From a gamma proteobacterium NOR5-3 (GTDB lineage Bacteria; Pseudomonadota; Gammaproteobacteria; Pseudomonadales; Halieaceae), in contig DS999407.1 of NCBI GenBank assembly GCA_000158155.1, forward strand, positions 129,919 through 193,918: a DNA stretch of 64,000 bases. The letters are read 5' to 3'. Positions 1 to 8,668 of this stretch are shown piece by piece. The translations under genes and the position numbers were made by a program. Every line of letters starts with the position of its first letter. The first letter of the stretch is position 1. The notes beneath the pieces are model-generated. The model was not told the DNA's origin, searched no databases, and saw only the letters and a program-made list of their open reading frames with translations.

Positions 1-209
1 AGAACAGGCACGTCTTAAGAAATCACTCTGAGCGTTGTGGGAACGTGTTCGACGGTACGCGCTGACTTTCTGAAGAACAGTATCCGTCGCAACATGGTGT
101 GAGCACTCGAGCGTATCGAGGTGATCTTCGAATTCATCTACAAGTGTCCCCCCCATATCGATTTGCATCCAAAACTGACCTGGGGGGATGCGGGCAAAAT
201 CAACATGCC

Positions 210-654
210 GTGGTTAGCCTGAGCAGCCAGTCAGCGATCGACGCGTTGTAACCGCTGAGTCTGGGTCGGTAGCGATGGCACTTCTCAGACTCTCGGAACG
301 CCCGGCAAGCTTTCCTGATCGATAGACCACTTTTTAATCCCGCGCGCTGTGCCATCTACCTTGCGTCGATATGGCTTCTCCACATTTTTTTCGAAAGCCT
401 CCGCGACTTTCTCAGCCTTGAGCTACTCTTCTCCATACACCTTTTTCAACCGCGCGTATTCGGCGTCCAACTCCTTCAGCCGTTTCATTCTCGACGGGTA
501 CATGCCACCGCACCTGGAACGGCTAGTTGTAGAAAATGGCGTTGCCGACGCCGTTCTTAGGGCACACATCCGCCATCGATAGGAGCGCCTCCGGTTCGTT
601 CAGCGCCTGAAGTATTTGAGCTTCTGTGTGTCAGCTTTTCTTGATGCGTCGCAT
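210..654 (-). pseudogene. IS3-family OrfA/OrfB remnant
   Basis: Read on the minus strand, an OrfA-like start (MRRIKKS, stop, HTEAQILQALNE) runs into the usual OrfA leucine-rich tail (MKRLKEL, EYARLKKVYGEE). It is followed by an OrfB start (MAQRAG) and the matching OrfB stretch CHRYRPRLSGYNASIADWLL. Several in-frame stops, for example after IKKS, after FYN and after YGEE, make it non-functional. The catalytic DDE part of OrfB is missing towards the window start. This is a decayed IS3 element of the group whose OrfB begins with a CxRYRPR motif. Boundaries are approximate, and bases 1-209 show no further recognisable coding. Confidence 0.75.
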
Positions 655-771
655 TGTCCTGCGTGGGAGAAAGTCTAGGTCTAATTCCCGTAATTTTCGA
701 GGGGATTACAAATGCGCGTTGCGAGGAACGCTGGCCCGTGGTCGACAGACCCGCGCAAATGGAATACGAAC

Positions 772-2262
772 TCAATCGACAGAAATTACGCATGCTGAAG
801 ATGAAACGGGGCTTATGTAAGGTACGTAATCGCGTGCCGATTCGACAAATTCTTTTCGGGAATAGACCCTTGGGTAGTGTGATGTAACAACACTACTGAA
901 CTGCAACCCCAGCTTTTCCAAACTGGCGGCCAAGTCCACCGTATTTGCTGTCGCCAGTGGCACCGTATCCGCGTACGAATCACCATAGTGGTCAGCCTGA
1001 AAAATCAGTCCTATCGAGGGAACGTGAACCACGAGATTGCTCGAAGCATGGGGGGATTGAATATCGTAAACATCGATACGGTTATCTCCTTCACCCAGTG
1101 TTAGTTCATCGTTCACTATCAGATATGACAGCTCACTTGACGCTGTCGCCTGCAAAACGGGTTGATTTTCACCAACAGTGACCAGCGCCGTCTCCAATTC
1201 CGTGACGTCTCGAACTCCAACTACATGGTCCTGGTGATGATGTGTGACTACAACAAAACGAAGAGGCTGCTGATCGCCAGTGGTTTCACGATAGATCTGT
1301 AAACGCTGAGCCAGTCCCGCAGTGGCTCCAACTGCGACCAGACCATCAGAAGAAGCTATAAACAGCGAATACCCGAAACTCTGACCCACGTGAAAGACTT
1401 GATCTGAAAAACGATTGATTACAGGCTTCGCATCAAACAACTCCTCACCTTCTCGGACATAGTCATCGGGCACCCTGAACAGCTCAGGTTGGAGCGATTG
1501 ATTGAACCGAGCATCTCTACACATGCTGACGTACTGAAGTCCATCAGCATTAGAAACCGTCACACTTCCTGCAGTCATGGTTCCATCAACGTCGAAATGC
1601 TCACTAAACTGATAATCGACAGAACTGTACGCGCTTTCTCTGGTCATTCTTGTGATCAGCCCAGACACACTATCAATCCAAAGCGTCCTCTCAAGCCCCT
1701 CGGTAGAACGGATCAGCACGCGATCGTGCGGTCGACCTCGGAAAAATGCAGACTCAAGACGTGTGGCGGCATCCTCCGCTAACAGAAGCTCTCGAGCGAG
1801 AAGCGTGTCCGTACTACTCCCCGCCCTAGCTATGATATCAGCAGCATTAACGCCCACCACCTCTCCCCAGGTCTTCTCGCGAGGCATGATGTTCCAAGCG
1901 TCATCACCCTTGAAGATTGACGCCATCGGTTGCACACCGTCATTGCCATCCTGCCTCATCTCGCGGTAGAGGCCACCTGACTCTAGATCATAGGCTATTC
2001 GCAAGTAATACTTTTCTATGTCCACTTGCTGTGGATGCCAACTTTGACCGCGCGCGGGATAGAGGTAGGCTCCCGCTACATCAAAACTTTTTAACTCTCC
2101 TGTAATCGCTGGCCCGTACGCAATGCGCACCCGTGCGAGGACATGCTCAATACCTGATCCCTGTGATTCACTTAAGCAACTTAGAGACGTAAGAAGGCAA
2201 GATCCAAGCAAAGCAAAAGAAAACATATCCCTACGAAACAACGGCATATCCACGATCCTCAA
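772..2262 (-). CDS. Metallo-beta-lactamase-fold exported hydrolase
   Basis: 496-residue protein with a hydrophobic N-terminus (about residues 12-28, with cysteines at 22 and 29), so probably exported; it could be a lipoprotein, though no lipobox is ideal. The first 280 residues resemble the beta-rich region that precedes the hydrolase domain in some outer-membrane-associated metallohydrolases. The C-terminal part has the family signature THHHQDH (His341-343, Asp345, His346), which binds the two metal ions. Further candidate ligands are in SPHASSN and FQADHYGD. The substrate cannot be deduced. It lies on the same strand as the DsbC/G-like gene, 204 bases away with no recognised gene between, so co-transcription is possible but unproven. 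Confidence 0.75.
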   Translation of the reverse strand: MRIVDMPLFRRDMFSFALLGSCLLTSLSCLSESQGSGIEHVLARVRIAYGPAITGELKSFDVAGAYLYPARGQSWHPQQVDIEKYYLRIAYDLESGGLYREMRQDGNDGVQPMASIFKGDDAWNIMPREKTWGEVVGVNAADIIARAGSSTDTLLARELLLAEDAATRLESAFFRGRPHDRVLIRSTEGLERTLWIDSVSGLITRMTRESAYSSVDYQFSEHFDVDGTMTAGSVTVSNADGLQYVSMCRDARFNQSLQPELFRVPDDYVREGEELFDAKPVINRFSDQVFHVGQSFGYSLFIASSDGLVAVGATAGLAQRLQIYRETTGDQQPLRFVVVTHHHQDHVVGVRDVTELETALVTVGENQPVLQATASSELSYLIVNDELTLGEGDNRIDVYDIQSPHASSNLVVHVPSIGLIFQADHYGDSYADTVPLATANTVDLAASLEKLGLQFSSVVTSHYPRVYSRKEFVESARDYVPYISPVSSSACVISVD

Positions 2263-2466
2263 AGCTTCTTGCTTGCTGGAGTTCGGCTAACGGTCAATTT
2301 AACACCGAACCTCGAATTAATAATTTGCCGCCTAGGCCAACCGCACGCCCCTACCATCCGGTGCAAGCTGTCGAATCCATCGGCATAGAGCACGCTCGTG
2401 CGACACGGGCTCTGCACCGATGAAACAAGCCAAGCCCTCGCGGCACCACAATCCTTGGGCGATTTA

Positions 2467-3243
2467 TCAAATTCGCAGCGCAGCCAATAGGTTGTCTACT
2501 CCGCTGTAACCGTGCAGTACTTGCCCGGACGGCGAGACAATCGTCGGAGTTGCACGAACCCCAATATCACGCCCTAGGGCGTAGTGCTCTGCGACCACAT
2601 CACTCGAACAAACAGACGCAGGGAGTGCATACCCCTCCATTAAAGCAGTTAACGCGCTACGTCTATCAGCCGCGCACCACGCATTTTTGAGCTGGCGCAG
2701 ACTCTCAGTGTCTGATTGAACACCACTGCGAGGGTATGCGAAATAGCGGACTTCCACCCCCCTACGATTTAGTTCAGGCACGTCCCTGTGCAGCCTCTGA
2801 CAATACACGCAGGACGAGTCAGTAAATACAACAATTGATGCGAGCGTTTCTCCGTGCGACGGAAAAACGATCGGGCCTTCATTGGGCATACTATTGACGC
2901 GTTCTAAGCGGCGCCGCGAACGTTCCTGCTCAGTCAGGTTTGAAACACTCGACGAACCGATTTCATAGATATCCCCACGCAGAAAATATCGAGCGTCCTG
3001 TGTCGCGTATATGACCTCCCCCGACTCAAGTTCAACTCGATAGAGTCCTTTGATTTCACTAGGCCGAACACTCACGGGCTCTACACCAAGGCTCGAACTC
3101 CTAAGCGACTCTAAAAGGGTCCTTTCATCCGCGAGCACCAAATGCGCTCCCCCACACAGCAAGAGTATGGAGCAAGCTCTTGCTGCCCAACCACAAAACC
3201 TTAAACATCTAAATCCCATAGAAACCTCTAAGTTTAATCTCAT
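2467..3243 (-). CDS. DsbC/DsbG-like thiol:disulfide interchange protein
   Basis: 258 residues with a signal peptide (about residues 18-38, ending HLVLA-DE), so periplasmic. Residues 40-110 match the small DsbC-type dimerisation region (GLYRVELESGEVIYATQD). A thioredoxin fold follows, with active site C145-V-Y-C148 (TDSSCVYCQRLH) and the cis-proline loop ATPT at 231-234. In this family the protein isomerises or reduces non-native disulfides of exported proteins. An upstream in-frame Met (MRLNLEV) gives a slightly long n-region; the later Met9 is an equally good start. A DsbA-like protein is encoded elsewhere in the window at 42339-42983. Confidence 0.85.
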   Translation of the reverse strand: MRLNLEVSMGFRCLRFCGWAARACSILLLCGGAHLVLADERTLLESLRSSSLGVEPVSVRPSEIKGLYRVELESGEVIYATQDARYFLRGDIYEIGSSSVSNLTEQERSRRRLERVNSMPNEGPIVFPSHGETLASIVVFTDSSCVYCQRLHRDVPELNRRGVEVRYFAYPRSGVQSDTESLRQLKNAWCAADRRSALTALMEGYALPASVCSSDVVAEHYALGRDIGVRATPTIVSPSGQVLHGYSGVDNLLAALRI

Positions 3244-3693
3244 CCCATCTTGTCAGGATGACCTGCCTGCTCTCTACAGGGCGACTTGACCACGAATGAA
3301 GATTTAACCAGCTATCTCAATAGATAAATTGAATAAACGCGCTGAGATAACTAATACCTGAATCCGAGACTTCGACGGCGGCGCTGGCAGGTCAAGCGTA
3401 CTGATGATTTTTCATATCTCCTTCCGTGTCGCATCTCTATCGGTGATAAAGAATGGCCGCCAAAATGTGACGCGTTGCAGGGCGGATGGGGCAAGCGGCT
3501 ATGCGCGGGCGTGACCCGGCCGCAGCGATTGCCGCCGACAACATTGTCAAGCGAATTCCGGCGCGCTACCCGCTGGCGAGCTGATGAAAGACCCGATCGA
3601 AGACAGCGTAAGCGCGGCAGTGCGAGGGGAAGCACACCATCACGCGCCTACCACTCGACACCAGACGGCCTGTGAGATACATCTGTTCCTGCA
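3244..3693. other. Intergenic stretch, no supported gene
   Basis: About 450 bases between the DsbC-like gene and the IS1380 remnant. A short plus-strand stretch at 3487-3585 reads as a 32-residue peptide (RGRDPAAAIAADNIVKRI) that could be the tail of a lost gene, but it cannot be assigned. No clear promoter, terminator or RNA gene was seen. Confidence 0.4.
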
Positions 3694-4707
3694 TTACGGT
3701 GCGCCGGCGCCTCGCTGTGTGGCGGATCGGCGCGTCATCGCCCAGTAGCCCTCCAGGGTGTATTCCGGTAGCAGCAGGGACTGGCCCCGACGGTCGATCG
3801 TGCGCTCAATCAAGCGCATGACTCGACGAACCCGCCGGATCATCGGCTTACCCTCGCTATCCTTATCTCCGGACTTCTCCACGATCACTTCGCTGTAGAG
3901 GACCACGCGCTTGCCGACGCGTGGCGTCGTCCAGGTGACCTGCGCCTCGAAGCGGGGTAGCGAGTCTTGCCGGTCTTCCCCACGCGGGTTCCACTTGATG
4001 AGGTAGTCGATGTTCGACTGCAGCTCGAGCCAGCGACGGTTAGCGCGGGCATCATGCGCACCGTCCAGGCGCACCAGGAGTGACGCATCGGTGAGCTGGC
4101 GGGCCCTGGGCACCACGCGCTCCAGCACGTATTCGAACTCCTTTTGCGCATGCTGCGAGCCCTCGCGCAACTCATAGGCCAGGCACCAGCCTTCGGCACC
4201 GAGGTTCGCCGCCATCGGCGCATAGCCGTCTTACCCTTTATAGGTGTGCGAGATCCCTTCCTTGGCTGTCTTGCTGTTGTCCATCGGGAAAGCCTCCATA
4301 TCCAGAGCAATATGACCGGTCGCCAGTGCCGTGATCAGCCCCTCACTGCGAGATAAAAACGTCACCGAGGCTTCGTCAATAAGCGGGATCAGCGCCGACG
4401 CGTCGTCGTCGAAACGCTGGCGAAGTCGGGCACGGGAGGGCATCTGCTTGATCCCCATGGCCTCCTTGAAAAAGCGGTCTTCCCGGATATTTTCCACGGC
4501 CTCAAAATCGCTCTTGCCCAGGCACAGCAGCCCGGTGAAGGTGCGAATCAGGTCAATGTTACGAATGCCGTGCCGCTTGGGGATCGAGCGCGCTGACTTG
4601 ACCGGATCCGTGTATCGATTCACGGCTTGTCCAACCAACGCAAGGCCCGCGTGGGCGGTATAGAATTCGGTCTCGGACTGCTCGATGTGTAAGCACTTCA
4701 TCGTCAC
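3694..4707 (-). pseudogene. IS1380-family transposase, broken
   Basis: The N-terminal part (residues 1-158, ending GISHTYKG) and the next part (MAANLGAEGWCLAYELREGS...) belong to one IS1380 transposase interrupted by a single in-frame TAA at 4228-4230 (KG-stop-DGYAP). The family normally has a Phe or similar residue there. Recognisable catalytic surroundings are LVRLDGAHDA and FLSRSEGLIT. The C-terminus is cut: after LLLPEYTLEGYW the reading frame runs into unrelated residues and stops, losing roughly the last quarter of the protein. The element is therefore inactive. Confidence 0.85.
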
Positions 4708-4806
4708 CCACCCGGTGAGTTTTTGACGGTGACTATTTTGACGGGAAAAGGCTGCGGTTTAAGTACCCTGAGTCATTTTGTGCACAGCTGAAGTCACGGA
4801 TTCAGG
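3694..4806 (-). mobile_element. IS1380-family element, 3' truncated
   Basis: The end upstream of the transposase is preserved to about 4806, ending GAAGTCACGGATTCAGG. The same end recurs at 7458-7477, which identifies it as the element terminus. The other end is missing. The neighbouring hydrolase gene stops within 2-4 bases of this terminus, so the insertion may have set or altered that gene's last codons. Confidence 0.7.
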
Positions 4807-4807
4807 G

Positions 4808-5722
4808 CTAGGTAAGCAACCTATGCGCTACTCGTTCGGGATCTTCTATATCAAAGCAATGCCCAAGGTCGCTCCATTCTTCGAACTCTGCAGATGGAGC
4901 AATTGTCAGAGATGACTTGCGATCAGTTCGCCTGTGAGAAGCATCCGCAGCCCCCCATAGGAAGGTCGTAGGAACGTCGATTGGACCTATTTCCTCCGGC
5001 CTAACACGCTGCAGTGCCTGGTTAATAGCGGCGAGACAAAATGCCCCGCCATCGCCATAGACCCGTCGCGAGACGGCCGTTAGCGCTTCTCCATCCGCAC
5101 TCGGCCCTGATACACCATGAAACCACTTCGCTGCGATTTGGCCTGGAGCTAGCGCCATAATTAGTTGGCCGATACCTGGGGTAGCAATTAGTCCTTGTCC
5201 AAGCACGGAGAGATCAATGCGTCTTGCCCAGTTTCTATATTCTTCGACACTCGGCATTTGTCCAAGCGTAAGTTTTTCCACGCGTTCCGGTGACCTCCGA
5301 GCAATAGCGCACGCTATCAGGGCATTCACGCAGGTAAATGCAAAGTGAGCCTTGGCGACATGTAATGCGTCAAGCAGTGCGATAGTAAAATCTACTTGCT
5401 CGGAAAGCGTAAAGCGGTAATCCCTTGAGGGCGAGGAAAAGCCAAAACCAGGCATTTCCAGGGCGACAACTCGCCGCTCAGGCGCCAACAGGTCGATCAA
5501 TGGAATGTAGTGCTCCAAGACGACAGGTGCATCAGCGGCAAGAAGGAGAACGGGGGCTTTGCCCCCTGTATCGAGTAGGCGCACGGAGTGCCCCGCTATC
5601 CTGTACATCCGCATTCGCTTATCGGTACGCCAGGCCGACTCGCTCAGAGTGCGATCAGACAATCGATGAGCGTCAAGCGCGCACCCCCACAGGCATCGTT
5701 TAGGGGCTGTTTCGGTCGGCAT
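4808..5722 (-). CDS. Alpha/beta-hydrolase with Cys at the nucleophile position
   Basis: 304 residues with a typical alpha/beta-hydrolase order: beta-strand and oxyanion region (LLDTGGKAPVLLLAAD), PGFGFS turn, nucleophile elbow, acid strand and His loop. The elbow reads AFTCVNAL, putting Cys131 where most relatives have GxSxG. The acid is likely Asp260 (WGAADASH) and the base His288 (LGHCFD). Cys nucleophiles are known in dienelactone hydrolases, but this may also be a non-catalytic relative. The first 37 residues are not conserved, so a later start at Met37 or Met39 is possible. It ends immediately beside the IS1380 end and lies 61 bases downstream of the crotonase gene on the same strand, so the two are probably one operon. 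Confidence 0.75.
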   Translation of the reverse strand: MPTETAPKRCLWGCALDAHRLSDRTLSESAWRTDKRMRMYRIAGHSVRLLDTGGKAPVLLLAADAPVVLEHYIPLIDLLAPERRVVALEMPGFGFSSPSRDYRFTLSEQVDFTIALLDALHVAKAHFAFTCVNALIACAIARRSPERVEKLTLGQMPSVEEYRNWARRIDLSVLGQGLIATPGIGQLIMALAPGQIAAKWFHGVSGPSADGEALTAVSRRVYGDGGAFCLAAINQALQRVRPEEIGPIDVPTTFLWGAADASHRRTDRKSSLTIAPSAEFEEWSDLGHCFDIEDPERVAHRLLT

Positions 5723-5783
5723 ATTGTCTCCGGAGATCAGTTAACGTTGGGCAGCTAGAGTTGAAGTAAGTCCCAAGTACTGG

Positions 5784-6533
5784 TCAGACCCCTTTAAACC
5801 CAGGGGGGCGACGCTCCATCATCGCAAGGGCGCCCTCCATGGCGTCAGCGGTCTTGGCCAGGCGTGCTTGAGTTTCCTCGACAACCGAGAAAACGGCGTC
5901 TTCGCCTTCTGATAGATATTGAAGCGCAGAAAGCTTTGTCTCGCGCACCGCGAACGGAGCGTTCGCTGCGATCTGCTGAGCAAGCTCATCTGCGCGCGTT
6001 AGCAAAGCTTCTGATAGCGTTACTTCCTGGACCAGTCCGATCCGTAATGCTTCCGCTGAGTCAAATCTTCTTCCTGTCAGAAGATGGTGCATCGCATTGC
6101 CCCAGCCACACTGCTGGACCCAGCGCACCGTGCCCCCGCCAGAGACCATGATGCCGCGTGACGTCTCCAGTTGCGAGAAAATACAATCATCAGCCGCTAC
6201 AATCATGTCGCAAGCAAGCGCCAATTCAATCCCGACGGTGTAAACAGTCCCAGAAACCGCTGCAATCAGTGGCTTTGTGCAACGCTGCTTCAATTGCATG
6301 GGGTCAATGCCTGGGAACGGTTTTTGTTCTTCTTCGCCCGTTAGGATACCGACAAACTCAAGTAGATCGAGACCCGCCGTAAAATTGCCACCTTCGCCAT
6401 AGACAACTCCAACACGCGCGTCCTCTTCTGTCTCCAACCGATCAAAGGCACCCGCGAGGTCGCGCATCATTTGCGGTGTCAGGCTGTTCTTCTTGTCGGG
6501 CCGGGAGATTCCAATTTTCAGGATGGCACCCAT
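5784..6533 (-). CDS. Enoyl-CoA hydratase/isomerase (crotonase) family, 5' frameshift
   Basis: 249-residue crotonase-fold protein. It has the CoA-binding/oxyanion motif GNFTAGLDL, the second oxyanion stretch AVSGTVYTVGIELALACD, and the FSQLETSRGIMVSGGG region. This family acts on acyl-CoA thioesters. The readable frame begins at ATG 6533 without a ribosome site. A better start exists at ATG 6567, preceded by AGGGA, and would encode MTTDGEIKVHVDG. That reading is joined to the body only if one G is removed from GGATGGGTGCC (about 6529-6533), restoring VDGAILKIGI. So either the gene has suffered a one-base insertion or translation starts internally. It is probably co-transcribed with the hydrolase downstream and divergent from the HxlR regulator. 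Confidence 0.75.
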   Translation of the reverse strand: MGAILKIGISRPDKKNSLTPQMMRDLAGAFDRLETEEDARVGVVYGEGGNFTAGLDLLEFVGILTGEEEQKPFPGIDPMQLKQRCTKPLIAAVSGTVYTVGIELALACDMIVAADDCIFSQLETSRGIMVSGGGTVRWVQQCGWGNAMHHLLTGRRFDSAEALRIGLVQEVTLSEALLTRADELAQQIAANAPFAVRETKLSALQYLSEGEDAVFSVVEETQARLAKTADAMEGALAMMERRPPGFKGV

Positions 6534-6611
6534 CCACGTGAACTTTGATTTCGCCGTCAGTCGTCATACATCATTCCCTACGTAATCCATATCGTTCACA
6601 GGAAAGTAGCA

Positions 6612-6630
6612 TGATACGATATTCGTATCA
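6612..6630. promoter_or_regulatory. Palindromic operator between crotonase and HxlR genes
   Basis: Perfect inverted repeat TGATACGA-TAT-TCGTATCA in the 340-base divergent intergenic region, 45 bases upstream of the likely crotonase start. Size and placement suit a dimeric winged-helix regulator, the obvious candidate being the HxlR protein encoded at 6908. The rest of 6568-6907 shows no gene. Confidence 0.6.
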
Positions 6631-6907
6631 ATTCGATTTTGGCGTATTGCGAACCCCAGGTACCATACGGTGTCATTGCAGCCTGAAGCGCCGGGATATG
6701 CTGACGCGCGCTCGCTCTTGACGATGATAGAGCCCCAATAGACAATGGTGGTGCGAAGCGTTAGACGCGTGCATAGGCTTTAGTAAAGGAAAACTCGGAT
6801 CAATCGCAAGCTTCCACCGCAGTGGGTAGTGCGGCGAACGTGATCAGTCTAGCCAAGCGTGCAGCGATTAACGCGAGTTTCCCGTCCGCTCACTGACAAG
6901 CGATCAA

Positions 6908-7270
6908 ATGGTAAAAAAGCACGATGCAAACCGACTCGCCCTACCCCGGCACGGAAGCGAGGACAACCCCCCTATTGTAGCGACACTGAATTTACTGAGC
7001 CGTCGGTGGATGCTTCGCGTTTTATGGGAGTTGCGCGACGGATCTTGCGGATTTCGAGAAATGCGTGCGCGCTGCAGACGTCTCTCGCCAGACACGCTTT
7101 CTTGCCGTCTTTCTGAACTTCAATCCGCAGGCATTATTGCTCGCGACCCGCAAGGGGCTTGGGTGCTGACCGAACTGGGCGTGGCGTTGCGTCCCAGTTT
7201 GATGGCGCTCAACGATTGGTCGAAGCAGTGGGCCGATGTAGTAGAGGGTGGCGAGATCAACGTCAAATAG
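6908..7270 (+). CDS. HxlR-family winged-helix transcriptional regulator
   Basis: 120 residues matching the HxlR/MarR-like DNA-binding domain. The family pattern is clear: LNLLSRRWMLRVLWELRDGS, then GFREMRARCRRLSPDTLSCRLSELQSAGII (recognition helix and wing), then a C-terminal helix with LNDWSKQW. It probably controls the divergent crotonase/hydrolase operon through the palindrome at 6612-6630. The gene ends at 7270, just before the start of a second IS1380 fragment, and its C-terminus appears complete. Confidence 0.85.
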   Translation: MVKKHDANRLALPRHGSEDNPPIVATLNLLSRRWMLRVLWELRDGSCGFREMRARCRRLSPDTLSCRLSELQSAGIIARDPQGAWVLTELGVALRPSLMALNDWSKQWADVVEGGEINVK

Positions 7271-7279
7271 CGCGGAAGT

Positions 7280-7477
7280 CTCCTTTCGATTCACGGCCTG
7301 TCCGACCAACGCAAGGCCCGCATGGGCGGTGTAGAATTCGGTCTCGGACTACTCAATTTAGAGGCGCTTCATCGTCACCCACCCGGTGAGTTTTTGACGG
7401 TGACGATTTTGACAGGAAAACGCTGCGGTTTAAGTACCCTAAGTCATTTTGTGCACTACGGAAGTCACAGATTCAGG
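7280..7477 (-). mobile_element. IS1380 terminal fragment (second copy)
   Basis: About 190 bases closely matching 4613-4806: the same element end (GATTCAGG at about 7477), the same leader, and the first 27 or so codons of the transposase (SETEFYTAHAGLALVGQAVN), here with two stops. It breaks off where the HxlR gene ends. With the larger copy at 3694-4806 in the same orientation, it brackets the 2.5-kb block 4807-7279. Confidence 0.8.
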
Positions 7478-7539
7478 TAGTAGTACCCTTTATAGTCGCG
7501 ACCTGTTTTGACGAGGGCGTGAGCGACCGGCGCCATTTT

Positions 7540-7835
7540 CGCTGCGACTGCGGTACGTCCTTGTCGGCAACGGTCATTGTTCTCAGGATATTGACTGGGC
7601 AAATAAGCATCACATTAGCTTGATGTATATTCAACCGGGAAAGCCTACGCAGCATGCGTACATTGAGCGGTTTAATCGCACGGTGCGACACGAGTGGTTG
7701 GACATGCATATGTTTGAATCGATAGAGCATGCACGGCATGCTAGCTACCGAATGGCTATGGATGTATGACAACGAACGACCCAATTCAGCAATAGGAGGA
7801 GTACCCCCAAGACCACTGCCACAAGCAGCTTAACT
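7540..7835 (+). pseudogene. IS3-family OrfB C-terminal remnant
   Basis: The plus strand reads DIDWANKHHISLMYIQPGKP, then AYIERFNRTVRHEWLDMHMF, and after a frame change TEWLWMYDNERPNSAIGG. These are the last catalytic segment (the E of the DDE triad in IERFNR) and tail of an IS3 OrfB. At least two frameshifts are present and the upstream half is absent. The sequence to about 7860 (GGAGAAAGGGGGGATTACA) is the likely element end. Confidence 0.7.
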
Positions 7836-7964
7836 TCTACGAATAACTGTTTCGGAGAAAGGGGGGATTACACTTGAAGCCCAGCCCCTCAAACTCGATG
7901 GACGGCCTGCTAGGCTCTCGCCGACCCGTACGCCGCGATAATTCCGACTCATCTATGGAACGTG

Positions 7965-8558
7965 CTACAGCGGCGCTACCGCCAGTTCAATCGCCTCACC
8001 CAGATCGTCCGCCGCCACGCCGCAGCGCCCCATCGCCGCCAAGCCGAACTGTATGGTGAGAAGATAAGAAGCCAGTGCTTCAGGGCCGGTGCCTTTCGGA
8101 AGATCGCCGACCTCGAAGTCGTGCGCGAAGGCACAGGCGATCCGCGCTTTTGTTTGTGCGTTCATCGCGGCCACGGTTGCCGAAATCTGTGCGGGCAAGC
8201 GATCCCCTCCAGACTCTCCGGTCGTCTCGGCGATAAAACATCCACCGGGCAACGAAGGATCGCAGGTCATCCTGGCGACCGATGTCAGGAAGCGTCGAAC
8301 GCGGTCACGAAGGGGAGCCCCGGCTTGCTCAAGCTCCTTTAGGTGAGGCTGCGCGTAGCAAGCGGCGTAATGGCCGAGAGCCCGTAGAAATAGGGCGTCC
8401 TTATTGCCGTAAGCCGCGTAAAGGCTGGGTTTACCTATACCCATAGCGGTCGTAAGCGCGGCCATCGACGTTCCGCTGTAGCTGTTCGTCCAGAAGCAGC
8501 GCATGGCCGCTTCAAGGGCCTGCTGTTCATCAAACTCCCGATGCCGCCCTGCCCCCAT
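7965..8558 (-). CDS. TetR-family repressor
   Basis: 197 residues with a TetR N-terminal helix-turn-helix (residues 10-56: ALEAAMRCFW, then GTSMAALTTAMGIGKPSLYA and AYGNKDALFL). The alpha-helical C-terminal ligand domain contains GGCFIAETTGE and CAFAHDF. It is transcribed away from the short-chain dehydrogenase gene at 8669 with 110 bases between. Two matching palindromes lie in that gap, so it very probably represses both itself and the dehydrogenase until an unknown, perhaps carbonyl or xenobiotic, ligand binds. Confidence 0.88.
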   Translation of the reverse strand: MGAGRHREFDEQQALEAAMRCFWTNSYSGTSMAALTTAMGIGKPSLYAAYGNKDALFLRALGHYAACYAQPHLKELEQAGAPLRDRVRRFLTSVARMTCDPSLPGGCFIAETTGESGGDRLPAQISATVAAMNAQTKARIACAFAHDFEVGDLPKGTGPEALASYLLTIQFGLAAMGRCGVAADDLGEAIELAVAPL

Positions 8559-8595
8559 GTCCTAATCACTCCTCAACAGAAATCCCTTGCCATTA

Positions 8596-8611
8596 TATAC
8601 CTTTCGGTATA
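8596..8611. promoter_or_regulatory. TetR operator 1
   Basis: Inverted repeat TATACC-TTTC-GGTATA. It shares the pattern TRTACC-N4-GGTAYA, apart from one base, with the second site at 8624-8639. The two centres are 28 bases apart, close to three helical turns, suggesting two repressor dimers on one face of the DNA between the divergent genes. Confidence 0.7.
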
Positions 8612-8623
8612 AATTTCGAGTTC

Positions 8624-8639
8624 TGTACCAATTGGTACA
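8624..8639. promoter_or_regulatory. TetR operator 2
   Basis: Perfect 16-base palindrome TGTACCAATTGGTACA, 29 bases upstream of the dehydrogenase start and overlapping its probable promoter region. It pairs with the operator at 8596-8611. Confidence 0.75.
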
Positions 8640-8668
8640 TAATTGAACATCAAACAGGAGCTATATCC

